From the NCBI RefSeq assembly GCF_014697545.1, contig NZ_JACJSA010000006.1, positions 248,001-312,000 of the forward strand: a stretch of 64,000 bases of DNA. The letters run 5' to 3'. Below the pieces are notes generated by a model. It saw only the letters and a list, made by a program, of their open reading frames with translations, was not told where the DNA came from and did no database searches. The DNA is from Oscillatoria sp. FACHB-1407 (GTDB lineage Bacteria; Cyanobacteriota; Cyanobacteriia; Elainellales; Elainellaceae). Position numbers and translations under genes: made by a program. Below, one piece after another: positions 7,795 to 16,186 of this stretch; positions within the stretch are counted from its first letter, which is position 1, and every line of letters begins with the position of its first letter.

Positions 7795-8619
7795 TCAAAT
7801 CAATGTATTTGCACTCAGCGGTTGAATGGACAGATCGATCGCCCCAGGATCAATTTGCAACAGTTCCCAGATTTGATTCTCAAGCTGGTTAAATTTGGAT
7901 TGGCGTTTCATCGCAAGGGTGCGGGGGCGTGGCAGCGAAATTGGCACGATGGCTTTCACCTGTCCGGGGCGAGCCGACATCACCATCACCTGATCTGCCA
8001 GAAAAATGGCTTCGTCGATTTGATGAGTGACGTAAATTGCGGTTGTGCCAGCTTCTTGCCAGATTCGTTGCAACTCTAGCTGCATATACTCACGGGTCTG
8101 AGCATCTAATGCAGAGAGCGGCTCGTCTAATAACAAAAGCCTGGGTTCAATCGCCAGTGCGCGGGCTAAATTAACCCGTTGTTGCATCCCGCCTGACAAC
8201 TCATGAGGATAGCTCTCCTCAAATTCTTTTAGCCCAACCAGATCAATAAAACGTTTGGCGCGATCATGGGCTTTGTCACGGCGATGTCCCTGCAACTCCA
8301 ACCCATACATCACATTGCTGATCACCGTCCGCCAGGGCATCAGAGCAGGCGATTGAAACACCATAGCGCGATCGCGACCTGGACCTGCGATCGCCTCACC
8401 ATCCAGTGAAATAGTTCCAGTTTTGACGGGCAACAAACCAGCAATCACGTTTAGCAGAGTTGTCTTGCCGCAACCGCTCGGACCCACGATCGCTAAAAAC
8501 TGCCCTTCTTCGACTTCAAAACTGACATCTTGAACAGCAGGAACTAAACGCTGTGAGCGTTTGACAAAATAATCAATACAAATGTTTTCAGCTTTTAGCT
8601 TTGCCATTGTATTTCTCAT
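7795..8619 (-). CDS. ABC importer ATPase (SsuB/TauB-like)
   Basis: A protein of 274 residues with all ABC ATPase motifs: Walker A GPSGCGKTTLL (near 43-52), Q-loop VFQSPALMPW, signature LSGGMQQRVNLARAL, Walker B LLLLDEPLSALD and the H-loop YVTHQIDEA. The family is that of nitrate/sulfonate/taurine import ATPases, with the usual short C-terminal extension after the ATPase core. It is the first gene of the probable five-gene operon running to 2234. Two start codons are possible, the ATG at 8619 and one four codons later; neither has a strong Shine-Dalgarno. A strong palindrome lies about 245 bp upstream (8863-8888). Confidence 0.9.
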   Translation of the reverse strand: MRNTMAKLKAENICIDYFVKRSQRLVPAVQDVSFEVEEGQFLAIVGPSGCGKTTLLNVIAGLLPVKTGTISLDGEAIAGPGRDRAMVFQSPALMPWRTVISNVMYGLELQGHRRDKAHDRAKRFIDLVGLKEFEESYPHELSGGMQQRVNLARALAIEPRLLLLDEPLSALDAQTREYMQLELQRIWQEAGTTAIYVTHQIDEAIFLADQVMVMSARPGQVKAIVPISLPRPRTLAMKRQSKFNQLENQIWELLQIDPGAIDLSIQPLSANTLI

Positions 8620-8862
8620 TTCTACAATAAGTAGCTTGGCGTAATTAAACGTCAGATAGAGGAGGGGATGGAGGGGGATGTATCTCCCTTCTTGGGGGCA
8701 ACGCCCCTAAACCCCCTTTCCTACACTTATTTATAACCACCTACTTAACACTGCTGAAAATATTGCTAGATCAGCAACTTCTTCAGTGGGGCAACCAGTG
8801 CAATCGTAATTTGGAAAAAACTGAATTGAGAACGAATTTTTACCTGAAATTACACTTGCGTA

Positions 8863-8888
8863 TATCGTAAATGTATACAGGTACGATA
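8863..8888. promoter_or_regulatory. 26-bp near-perfect palindrome upstream of the ABC/NRPS operon
   Basis: The arms are TATCGTA and TACGATA, and the centre TGTATACA is itself palindromic; only two base pairs per half break the symmetry (AA against GG). The flanks are AT-rich. The size and symmetry fit a dimeric regulator site, and the position about 245 bp upstream of the ATPase start fits a long leader. There is no direct evidence of binding. Confidence 0.45.
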
Positions 8889-8950
8889 AATGTAAATATT
8901 TAGTAGGATTCATCCCTATTAAGATGAACCCTACTTAAAGGATGTTGATG

Positions 8951-9109
8951 GGTTGCATCTAGTGATAGGGGAACTGAAGCCAGCGAATGAATTCGTGGCT
9001 ATTGGAGCGAAGCCCGTGCAGGCGGACTGAGGTTTTGAACCTATGTAGGCAGGCTTGGTTCTGGCAGCTGCGGTTTTAACCGTCACTTCTCTAACCGTCA
9101 GATGCACCC
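8951..9109 (-). repeat. R1 MITE-like repeat, copy 2, with direct-repeat flanks
   Basis: Reverse orientation and about 25 bp shorter internally than the other copies (the CGTTCGACTGAGCTC segment is missing). It is flanked by the direct repeat ATGTTGATGG (8942-8951 and 9110-9119), which looks like a target-site duplication. Confidence 0.8.
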
Positions 9110-9341
9110 ATGTTGATGGTTTTGGCCGGGTAGGTGTAAAGGGGTAAGGGAGTAGAAGGATAGCTGGGGGATCATTCGGTAGCTCCTCCACTCCTTTACC
9201 CCTGTACGATGTGCTGTCATATAGCCCTACGTATATGCATTAGGACATAAGGGGGTGTGGGGGCTGCGCCCCTAGCCAGGGGTTCCACCCCTGCACCCCG
9301 TCCTAACCTTAGTGAATACTGCTATAATCCCTATGGTCAAC

Positions 9342-9438
9342 TCTACCGTTGCCGCATTCGATGGAGCGGAGGCGAGTCAGGACGCTTTCCTGGTATCAGG
9401 GTTTGATCCATTGCCTTAAGCTTTCTGACCAAAGCGAT
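9342..9438 (-). repeat. R2 dispersed repeat
   Basis: Full-length reverse copy from about CTACCGTTGCCGCATTCG to AAGCTTTCTGACCAAAGCGAT. It ends one base before the stop codon of the DegT-type aminotransferase gene. Confidence 0.75.
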
Positions 9439-9439
9439 G

Positions 9440-10624
9440 CTAGTGTGTGCAGGGGGAGTGTTGCGAATTACATCGGCACGGAAGGGCGATCGCATCAAGT
9501 TGAATGTCAGGTTTTGCTGCATATCCCAATCCAGTACGAACCGTATTTGAGACGTAAGCAATATCACTGTCACTTAAGTCAAAGTATGAGGGGAGGTTGA
9601 TACCCCGTTGGGCGACTTTGTGGGCGATCGGGGTATCAACTGATGCGTCGTGGTACATGGGCATAGCTGATAGTGGACAAAAGTAGGGTCTGGTATCGAT
9701 ACCCCGTTGCTTTAGCTCTACCATCCATTGATCACGTTCTTGCTCCGTTAAACCTTCAATTTCCAGGCACACAAGCCAAAACACATTAGATGCCCACGAG
9801 GCTGTGAAGTTTAATTTGACGTTTGGAATGTCAGCTAGATAGTAGTGATATTGTTCAAAAATGGCTTGTTTCTGACTCAAAAAATCGTCAATTCGATGGA
9901 GCTGAGCTAACCCTAACGCAGCCTGTAAATTAGTCATGCGGTAGTTAAACCCGATTTCATCGTGCCAATATCGCTTTGTACTGCTCATTGCGTGATCTCG
10001 AAGATACCTGGCTCGGCAGTAGAGGTCTTCATCATCGGTGGTTAGCATTCCTCCTTCGCCACAAGTGATCACTTTGTTGCCGTAAAAGCTAAACACGCCG
10101 CAATGTCCTAATGCACCTGTTCTGCGCCCATGAATGGAGGCACCATGCGCCTCAGCCGCATCTTCAATAACAATCAACCCATGTTGAGTTGCAATCCGGT
10201 TTATTTCTGGCATATTGGCAGGATGTCCATACAAATGCACAGCAATGATTGCTTTTGTGTTGGGTGTAATTGCTTTTTCAATCGCTACCGGGTCGATGCA
10301 AAGGGTGTCTTCCTCGATATCAACCAGGACAGGTTTTGCTCCGGTATAAGCCACCGCATTTGCTGTCGCAATAAAAGTTAAATCAGGAACGATGACCTCA
10401 TCCCCTGCTTTGATGCCGTAGCTTTCTAAAGCCAAATGTAGAGCAGTTGTACCGCTTGAAGTGGTCAGTGCATATTTTGTGCCACAGTATTCTGCAAATT
10501 GCTCCTCAAAGGTAGTGATGTATTGACCCAGAGATGAAATCCAACCTGACTGGAGCGCATCCAGCACATAAGTTGTTTCCAGAGCCGTTACCGAAGGTTG
10601 TGATACTGGAATGAAGTCTCTCAT
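9440..10624 (-). CDS. DegT/DnrJ/EryC1/StrS-type PLP aminotransferase (perosamine-synthase-like)
   Basis: A protein of 394 residues. It is a PLP-dependent enzyme that aminates keto-sugars attached to nucleotides. The catalytic lysine is in FSFYGNKVITCGEGGM, and upstream are TSSGTTALHLAL (phosphate binding) and VIEDAAEAHGA (Asp for the pyridine nitrogen). The FYGNK-TGEGG form resembles GDP-perosamine synthase and other C4 aminotransferases, but the sugar cannot be told from sequence. The last 25 residues or so (TGLGYAAKPDIQL onward) are Cys/His-rich and unlike the usual family end. The stop lies 1 bp from an R2 repeat, so the 3' end may have been altered by it. A glycosyltransferase gene is 62 bp upstream on the same strand, which suggests cell-surface or metabolite glycosylation. 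Confidence 0.88.
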   Translation of the reverse strand: MRDFIPVSQPSVTALETTYVLDALQSGWISSLGQYITTFEEQFAEYCGTKYALTTSSGTTALHLALESYGIKAGDEVIVPDLTFIATANAVAYTGAKPVLVDIEEDTLCIDPVAIEKAITPNTKAIIAVHLYGHPANMPEINRIATQHGLIVIEDAAEAHGASIHGRRTGALGHCGVFSFYGNKVITCGEGGMLTTDDEDLYCRARYLRDHAMSSTKRYWHDEIGFNYRMTNLQAALGLAQLHRIDDFLSQKQAIFEQYHYYLADIPNVKLNFTASWASNVFWLVCLEIEGLTEQERDQWMVELKQRGIDTRPYFCPLSAMPMYHDASVDTPIAHKVAQRGINLPSYFDLSDSDIAYVSNTVRTGLGYAAKPDIQLDAIALPCRCNSQHSPCTH

Positions 10625-10686
10625 GGTCTAACATCCTGCAAATGGCATAGCGGTAAAGTCAATTGGGTTGAGCTTACGGGATCGTC

Positions 10687-11757
10687 CTAAATGGGGTGAT
10701 GCAGATAGGATGCAAAAACATCGGTATTTTTTGCCAAACTGTGATGGCTATACCAGGTGTGAGCTTGAGTCGCGATCGCCTGAAGTTGTGCCAGTCTGAA
10801 GTCTTCAAGCTGTTTGCCTGCCACCAGATATTGCTGATTGGCGTAAATACCATCGGCTTCGGAGGGGTTGTAGGTCGTACAAACGGGCAACAACCCGTGA
10901 GCACAAAATGCTGCAAACACCGACGATTTACCCAGGTCGCCCGGAAAGGGGGTGTAGTCCATTAGCCCTGCAAACGAGGTTGACATTAAATGCTGGACTG
11001 CCTCTGCTGATTGAAACCCCTTCTGCACCAGACGTACATTACCAAAGCGGGACGCATCTAGGTCTAGCGTGGCTCCAATATCACATACCTCTTCGATGCC
11101 CAACGCCTGGCAGGTTTGCAACAATGTAGGTAAATGGTTTTTATACACTCGTTGGCGATCGTGCCCTCCAAACACAATCAAACGTCGATCGCGCATATGC
11201 AGCGGAACTACGGTTTCAGGCTCACCAATGGTGGAAAAATCAGGAATGCAAGGAACATCAGACTGAGTCCATTTAGCAAGATGTTTTTTGAAATTAGAAC
11301 TGTCAGTCATCACCGTGTCAGCAATCTCTGCTAACCGTCGAGAGGCGATCGCCTGAATGGGGTTCAGGACTTTAAAGTGTCTCCATTTTAACGTTGGCAA
11401 TTCGTGAAACATGACAATTAATTTCACTGAGTATTGCTGTTTGATGGCACGCAATCCATCCACAAGCCAGAAGGGGGCATCCCACTTGTTCTGTAGGTAG
11501 GGATAGTTACTGTAGTGCAAGATGATGTTATTAATGTCCTGGGGAATTGCTTCTAAAAGGGCTTGAGTGGTATGTTCGCTGAGTTTTGCGATGGGGAAAT
11601 ACTCAAGTTCTGAACTGTTTTTAGGACCTGGCTTAAAAATAATAAATTGTGTGTTAATCTGGTGTGCTTTCAGCAATTGCCCAGCTAATCTCACTGCATA
11701 ATCTCCGACTCCATCCGTGTAAGGTGGTAGCCGAGGAACAATTTGCGCAACTTTCAT
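10687..11757 (-). CDS. Glycosyltransferase, GT4-like (GT-B fold)
   Basis: A protein of 356 residues that begins MKVAQIVPRLPPYTDGVGDYA, the glycine-containing N-terminal loop typical of GT4-family glycosyltransferases. The C-terminal half has GGHDRQRVYKNHLPTLL and the loop GLMDYTPFPGDLGKSSVFAA, where the nucleotide-sugar is expected to bind. The usual EX7E motif is not clear. Length is normal to slightly short for the family. It is the probable first gene of a pair with the aminotransferase (62-bp gap). Donor and acceptor are unknown. Confidence 0.7.
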   Translation of the reverse strand: MKVAQIVPRLPPYTDGVGDYAVRLAGQLLKAHQINTQFIIFKPGPKNSSELEYFPIAKLSEHTTQALLEAIPQDINNIILHYSNYPYLQNKWDAPFWLVDGLRAIKQQYSVKLIVMFHELPTLKWRHFKVLNPIQAIASRRLAEIADTVMTDSSNFKKHLAKWTQSDVPCIPDFSTIGEPETVVPLHMRDRRLIVFGGHDRQRVYKNHLPTLLQTCQALGIEEVCDIGATLDLDASRFGNVRLVQKGFQSAEAVQHLMSTSFAGLMDYTPFPGDLGKSSVFAAFCAHGLLPVCTTYNPSEADGIYANQQYLVAGKQLEDFRLAQLQAIATQAHTWYSHHSLAKNTDVFASYLHHPI

Positions 11758-12376
11758 TGGTTTTATATAGCAACCGAAGGGTTGGTTAGGGCGGGGTGCA
11801 GAGGCTCACCCCCTTGTCTCAACTATCTCGACAGGTGCTATAACTGTTGGAGTTGAGAACTTGGCAAATTAGTTCGCAGTCATGGAAAGCCCACCGTTGC
11901 AAACTACAGTAAAGCAAGAATTTGTTTGTCGAATGTAGATTGTTTCACGGCGGTGGTGATGGCTTTAAACTGCCAAAAATCCTATCCCGATCTGTGAAAT
12001 GTGAGAACGGGATGTCGATCAAAACCCTTCTTGAGAACACTTTTTGTATATCGTTTCAAGTGTTATCAAGCCTGGTACAGCACGCCCGATTGAGAATTCT
12101 TTAAACGCCGTATATGCCAGCATTAGCAATGGCAAACCTAACATGGCTCAATTAGAGTTGAGATTCTGAATTGAGATTAGGTAGAGCACTTGTAATGGTT
12201 CTAACATGACAAAAGCAATTTATCGTATATGAAAAAAGAACTTGTTGATCTCTTAATCTGCAATTGCTGTTTTATAAAGTGAGTCTAAATAGATGTTCCT
12301 TTCGTTTTGTAACAAATTGTTAGATAGGTAAGGTTGGCTCGGAAGACTGGATTGTCACCTCCTGACCTGACCTCTC
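11758..12376. other. 619-bp gene-free interval with divergent promoters
   Basis: AT-rich DNA between the divergent glycosyltransferase and site-2 protease genes. Near its left end (11765-11840) is a repeat fragment with CAACCGAAGGGTTGG and GGGCGGGGTGCAGAGG, related in inverse orientation to DNA near 49590. A short frame at 11922-12104 has no recognisable content. No RNA gene is seen. Confidence 0.6.
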
Positions 12377-14734
12377 ATGCTATCCATTGTTTACGCGATC
12401 GCTCTCCTGCTGCTTGTGTTTGCACTACCTCATTGCATCGCTGCCTGGAATACTCGCCACACGACGATGCGATGTATACGAATTCATCCTGTTGTGGCAA
12501 AAGACGTACCAGAGCACTTGAAGGTGATCTTTAAGGAGGCGATCGCCGAGCTACGACCTCACGGATTTAAGATGGTGAGTTGCCATCAGATTGAGCAGGG
12601 TTCTGAGAAGGAGGAAAAACAGTGGGGTGTTTTGCTGCAACATGCGTCGCAGTCAACCTATGCAGGATTAGTGCTGCGCTCATTATTAGACAACGCAACA
12701 CCGTTCACCCTGAGTTTCATCACAGTCCTCGAAGATAAAACCCTGCTCAACACGTCTAATAGCCCTTTTTTTGGGGTTTTTAGCCCCAACCCTCAGGAAA
12801 TTTCCCAGCATGTTGGGTCGGTTACGATGGCTCAGCAGTGGCAGATACATCAAGACAAACTGGCAGAACTGAATCAAACTCGGCGATCGCTTATTCTCTC
12901 AGCTGAGGAACTGTTGAAGCAGCTAGAAACGCACAACCAGGCAGGCATAGAGCGACTCGTCAAAACTGGAGAAGTGCGTTGGGTCAAACCTGGAGAGAGC
13001 TATCGATTAACCTGGTGGACAACAGCCAGATTGGTTTATTTAGTGTCTCGGCGCAAACCCGTCGTGTCGCAGCAGGCAAATGCACAGGCGATCGCCTCTA
13101 CAACTACGGCAGCTACCCCGACCGTGGAGCTAGAGATTGAAGAATTTCATCGGTTGGAACAAAAACAACACAGTGGCATTTCTCAACGTGGGAAGAATTG
13201 GCTGTTATTGGGGACTTTAGCGTTATTTGTAGCCTCCTATTCGCCCATTTTTGAACCACAGAAGTTGTTGATTTTTGTAGCCGTATTGCTGCTGCACGAA
13301 GGCGGGCACGTTCTGGCGATGAAAGTCTTCGGCTATCGCGATACGGTGATGCTGTTTATTCCATTTCTCGGCGCACTGGCAACCGCTCGCAAGGATAATG
13401 CCTCCCTCACCGAAAAATTTTGGATTTCACTGGCGGGTCCGCTGCCTGGATTGATTTTGGGAATTGCTCTGGCGATCGCCTCTGGTATTACTGATCTAAC
13501 CGATCCCACCGCAATAGCTGCCTGGTTTGAGGAGACAAATTGGATGCGAGAAGCCATCTGGATGCTGATTCTCCTCAACTTGTTTAACCTGCTGCCGATT
13601 TACCCACTCGACGGAGGGCAGATTGCAGATTTACTGCTGTTTTCCCGCAATCCCTATATAGGGGTGGTGTTTAAGAGCATTGGCGTTGTACTCCTGGGGT
13701 TACTGGGGTTAATGAAGCCCCTCATGCTCACATTTGCTCTGTTAATCGCCATGACAATTCCCGCTACGTTTCGGTTGGCTAAGCTCAACAGTCAATTCCG
13801 CAAAGACCTGCGACAACTCCCCCACGACGATCGTGACGGGGTGCTGCGGTTTCTCTTTACTCGACTGCAAGAGCCTCCCTATCGATCGCTGCCCTTTGCT
13901 CAAAAGTACAGAATGGTGGTGGGTTTGCTAGACACCCGCCGAGAGGATGCCGCGAAGTGGCATGTCAGAGCCAGTTTGACCGGGATCTATTTAGTTAGTT
14001 TGTTAGGTGGGTTTGCAGGTGGCTTGTATGCCTATGTGCCAAATTGGACAGTCTGGGCAAGTATGGTAGAGAGTCTGACCTACCGCCAGTGGGCTTATCG
14101 CGATCGCATGGCGCAAGAAATTGAGCAAGCAGATCAAGCACTTCAAGCCAATCCCAGAGATGAGCAGGCTTATCTACAACGGGGTAGAGCCAGATTGATT
14201 TTAGAGGACTATCAAGGGGCGATCGCAGACGCGAATCAAGCCATACAAATCAACCCCAACTCTGGCGAAGCTTACCATCTGCGTGGAGCCGCACATGAAA
14301 ATATAGGCGATACAACCGCCGCCACCAGTGACCATGAAAAGGGCATGGAGTTAATTGCACAGCAAAGCCTGGAGAGGGTGAATCAGACCCTTAGCCAGAA
14401 TCCTCAAGATACTGAAGCCTATCTCTATCGAGCCAATTTATATCTGACGTTAAAACGCTATCCAGAATCATTAGCCGATTGCAATCAGGTTTTACGGATT
14501 GAGCCAAACAATCTATGGGCAGTGTTGTCCAGAGGGGAGGCTTACCTGGCTATGAATCAATACCCAGAAGCACTGGGGAATGCTAATCATGCTCTCCGCT
14601 TGAATCCTAACTCTGCCGATGCCTATGAGTTTCGCAGTCGAGTCCATGATCAGATGGGAAATCAAGTAGAAGCGATCGCAGATGAACAACAGGCAGAAAC
14701 GCTCTATCAACTCCAGGAAGAGAGCGAATACTGA
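12377..14734 (+). CDS. Site-2 protease family (M50) intramembrane metalloprotease with C-terminal TPRs
   Basis: A protein of 785 residues. One membrane helix at the N-terminus is followed by a soluble region to about residue 270. The intramembrane protease core has the zinc motif HEGGH (near 307) in a helix and the second zinc motif PIYPLDGGQI (near 410), with several other hydrophobic segments. After a further membrane segment (about 532-555) come four or five TPR-like repeats to the end (for example DEQAYLQRGRARLILEDYQG and AYLYRANLYLTLKRYPESL, spaced 34 residues). S2P enzymes cut membrane-spanning anti-sigma or regulator proteins. Both zinc motifs are intact, so activity is expected. The TPRs probably bind the substrate or a partner. 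The ATG was chosen because it starts the first hydrophobic helix. Confidence 0.85.
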   Translation: MLSIVYAIALLLLVFALPHCIAAWNTRHTTMRCIRIHPVVAKDVPEHLKVIFKEAIAELRPHGFKMVSCHQIEQGSEKEEKQWGVLLQHASQSTYAGLVLRSLLDNATPFTLSFITVLEDKTLLNTSNSPFFGVFSPNPQEISQHVGSVTMAQQWQIHQDKLAELNQTRRSLILSAEELLKQLETHNQAGIERLVKTGEVRWVKPGESYRLTWWTTARLVYLVSRRKPVVSQQANAQAIASTTTAATPTVELEIEEFHRLEQKQHSGISQRGKNWLLLGTLALFVASYSPIFEPQKLLIFVAVLLLHEGGHVLAMKVFGYRDTVMLFIPFLGALATARKDNASLTEKFWISLAGPLPGLILGIALAIASGITDLTDPTAIAAWFEETNWMREAIWMLILLNLFNLLPIYPLDGGQIADLLLFSRNPYIGVVFKSIGVVLLGLLGLMKPLMLTFALLIAMTIPATFRLAKLNSQFRKDLRQLPHDDRDGVLRFLFTRLQEPPYRSLPFAQKYRMVVGLLDTRREDAAKWHVRASLTGIYLVSLLGGFAGGLYAYVPNWTVWASMVESLTYRQWAYRDRMAQEIEQADQALQANPRDEQAYLQRGRARLILEDYQGAIADANQAIQINPNSGEAYHLRGAAHENIGDTTAATSDHEKGMELIAQQSLERVNQTLSQNPQDTEAYLYRANLYLTLKRYPESLADCNQVLRIEPNNLWAVLSRGEAYLAMNQYPEALGNANHALRLNPNSADAYEFRSRVHDQMGNQVEAIADEQQAETLYQLQEESEY

Positions 14735-15160
14735 TTTAGAGCATGAACGTGAAGGGCGATCGCTTCATTTCAGCCGCATCCAACTGTTATACTGCCGCAG
14801 CTAATCGGAGTGTCTCCTGATTTCTTCAATTTTTGGTGAGGATATCAGATCAAACGCTTTAGCGTTATTTCCGTTGAATATAATAAATTTGAGGCGTGCT
14901 TTTACCGATCCATATGATGAGGCAGGAATGTGGAGGCGGCACCCTCGGTCGGGAGTTACACCTCTACACTTTCCCGTAATCATAGCTTTGGTCAAAAAGC
15001 CTGGGACAAAGGCAGTGGCGCAAATACTGATTCTGGGGATGCTTTCTGAATCGTCTCTGCCCCATCAAATGTGGCTACAACATAACTCTTTGAGTGCTAT
15101 AGCCAGTATTCAGGCAGTTTCATAATTACACGGTTGAACGGGTAACTTGAGTTAAAAACT
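14735..15160. other. 426-bp gene-free interval with an R2 copy
   Basis: The first 240 bp are unremarkable and hold no convincing frame. An R2 copy occupies 14982-15085, and a short tail with the start region of the PIG-L gene follows. Confidence 0.6.
14982..15085 (+). repeat. R2 dispersed repeat
   Basis: Forward copy: ATAGCTTTGGTCAAAAAGCC at the left, GGATGCTTTCTGAATCG in the middle, and GCCCCATCAAATGTGGCTAC at the right. It is more diverged than most copies. Confidence 0.7.
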
Positions 15161-15943
15161 ATGACGATAAAAGCTTATTTAAAGCGATTGCAAAGCTTGT
15201 TTCCAGATGCTTGGTTAGAAATGCTGCAATATATGCACTCTAACTTAATCTTTTGGTGGATTTTGCGGAGCGGTAGCAAACCCATGACGTTTAACCATAA
15301 ATCAGTCATGGTATTTTCTCCTCATCAAGATGATGAGACGTTTGGCTGCGGTGGCATGATTGCACTGAAACGAGCGCATGGTATACCAGTGGCAGTCACA
15401 TTTCTAACGGATGGTGGTGCAGGTGGCTCACTCACAGATTCGACGACTAGCCTTGTTCAAATTCGCAAACAGGAAGCAACCCAAGCCTTAGAAATCTTAG
15501 GAGTTGATTTAAGTCATATTCACTTCCTGGATAAGCCAGATGGTGCTTTGCCAGATTTGGACGATGAGGAACGACAGAAAACGGTTGTACAGATTGCTGA
15601 TTTGCTCAAGGTATATCAGCCAGGAGAAGTTTACATTCCTCATCGTAAAGATTGCCATCGCGACCACGAAGCAACTTATGAACTCGTCCAAGAGGCGATC
15701 GCTCAAGCAGGTATTGAGGTTGAGTTATTGCAGTATCCGATCTGGTTATTTTGGAGAGCACCACTATTTATCATGCTCAAGTTGCAAGATTTAGCGGCCG
15801 CTTACCATTTTGCGATCGCACCCGTTCAAGAGCAGAAACAACTTGCCATCGCCTCCTACCGTTCACAACTGACGGGGCTTCCTCGTGGCTTTACCAATCG
15901 TTTCCGCAGTGCAAATGAAATCTTCTTTAAAGTGAATTTGTGA
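15161..15943 (+). CDS. PIG-L/LmbE family deacetylase
   Basis: A protein of 260 residues. The zinc-site motif SPHQDDETFGCGG (near residues 51-63) is the family signature (PHPDDE in most members), and the third metal ligand is in HRKDCHRDHEATYE (near 165-178). Known members remove acetyl groups from N-acetylglucosamine-containing lipids, mycothiol precursors and antibiotic intermediates. There are no membrane segments apart from a hydrophobic patch near 25-40 (LIFWWILRSG), which may lie along the membrane. The nearby sugar aminotransferase and glycosyltransferase fit a glycoconjugate role, but they are not in the same operon. Confidence 0.88.
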   Translation: MTIKAYLKRLQSLFPDAWLEMLQYMHSNLIFWWILRSGSKPMTFNHKSVMVFSPHQDDETFGCGGMIALKRAHGIPVAVTFLTDGGAGGSLTDSTTSLVQIRKQEATQALEILGVDLSHIHFLDKPDGALPDLDDEERQKTVVQIADLLKVYQPGEVYIPHRKDCHRDHEATYELVQEAIAQAGIEVELLQYPIWLFWRAPLFIMLKLQDLAAAYHFAIAPVQEQKQLAIASYRSQLTGLPRGFTNRFRSANEIFFKVNL

Positions 15944-15956
15944 AACCCAGACAGGT

Positions 15957-16053
15957 ATAGCTTTGGTCAGAAAGCTTCAGGCAAAGGCAATAGCTCAAAC
16001 TCTGACGCTGGAAAGGCTTCCTGACTTGCCTCCACCGCATTGAATGCCGTAGC
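15957..16053 (+). repeat. R2 dispersed repeat
   Basis: Forward copy that starts 14 bp after the PIG-L stop codon: ATAGCTTTGGTCAGAAAGCTT to about GCCGTAGCCGCATTGGCGATAG. The right end departs from the consensus. Confidence 0.7.
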
Positions 16054-16186
16054 CGCATTGGCGATAGCCACAGGAGAAGCCCTGAAACAGAGCTATGACA
16101 GAGGCTCTAACTTTGGAGGGTTATGCAGACGACACCAATTCGCTTAACCTCAACCTGTATTCTTTCCGGTGGAGGGTTGGTACGTC

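Larger units (their letters stand above)
8620..9439. other. 820-bp gene-free interval: operon leader, palindrome, R1, GC-rich repeat and R2
   Basis: From left to right: the upstream region of the ABC operon; a GC-rich repeat about 8664-8722 (CTTGGGGGCAACGCCCCTAA, related to one near 39160); a 26-bp palindrome (8863-8888); an R1 copy (8951-9109); a second GC-rich repeat about 9250-9306 (GGGGGCTGCGCCCCTAGCC); and an R2 copy (9342-9438) that ends next to the aminotransferase stop codon. The short reading frames here lie in these repeats and look spurious. Confidence 0.7.

Noticed and set aside
8731-9191. Two reading frames (60 and 86 residues) upstream of the ABC operon
   Set aside because: They run through R1 and low-complexity repeats, have no recognisable domain and no Shine-Dalgarno.
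14874-15125. 83-residue frame on the plus strand
   Set aside because: Most of it is an R2 repeat; other R2 copies give similar spurious peptides.
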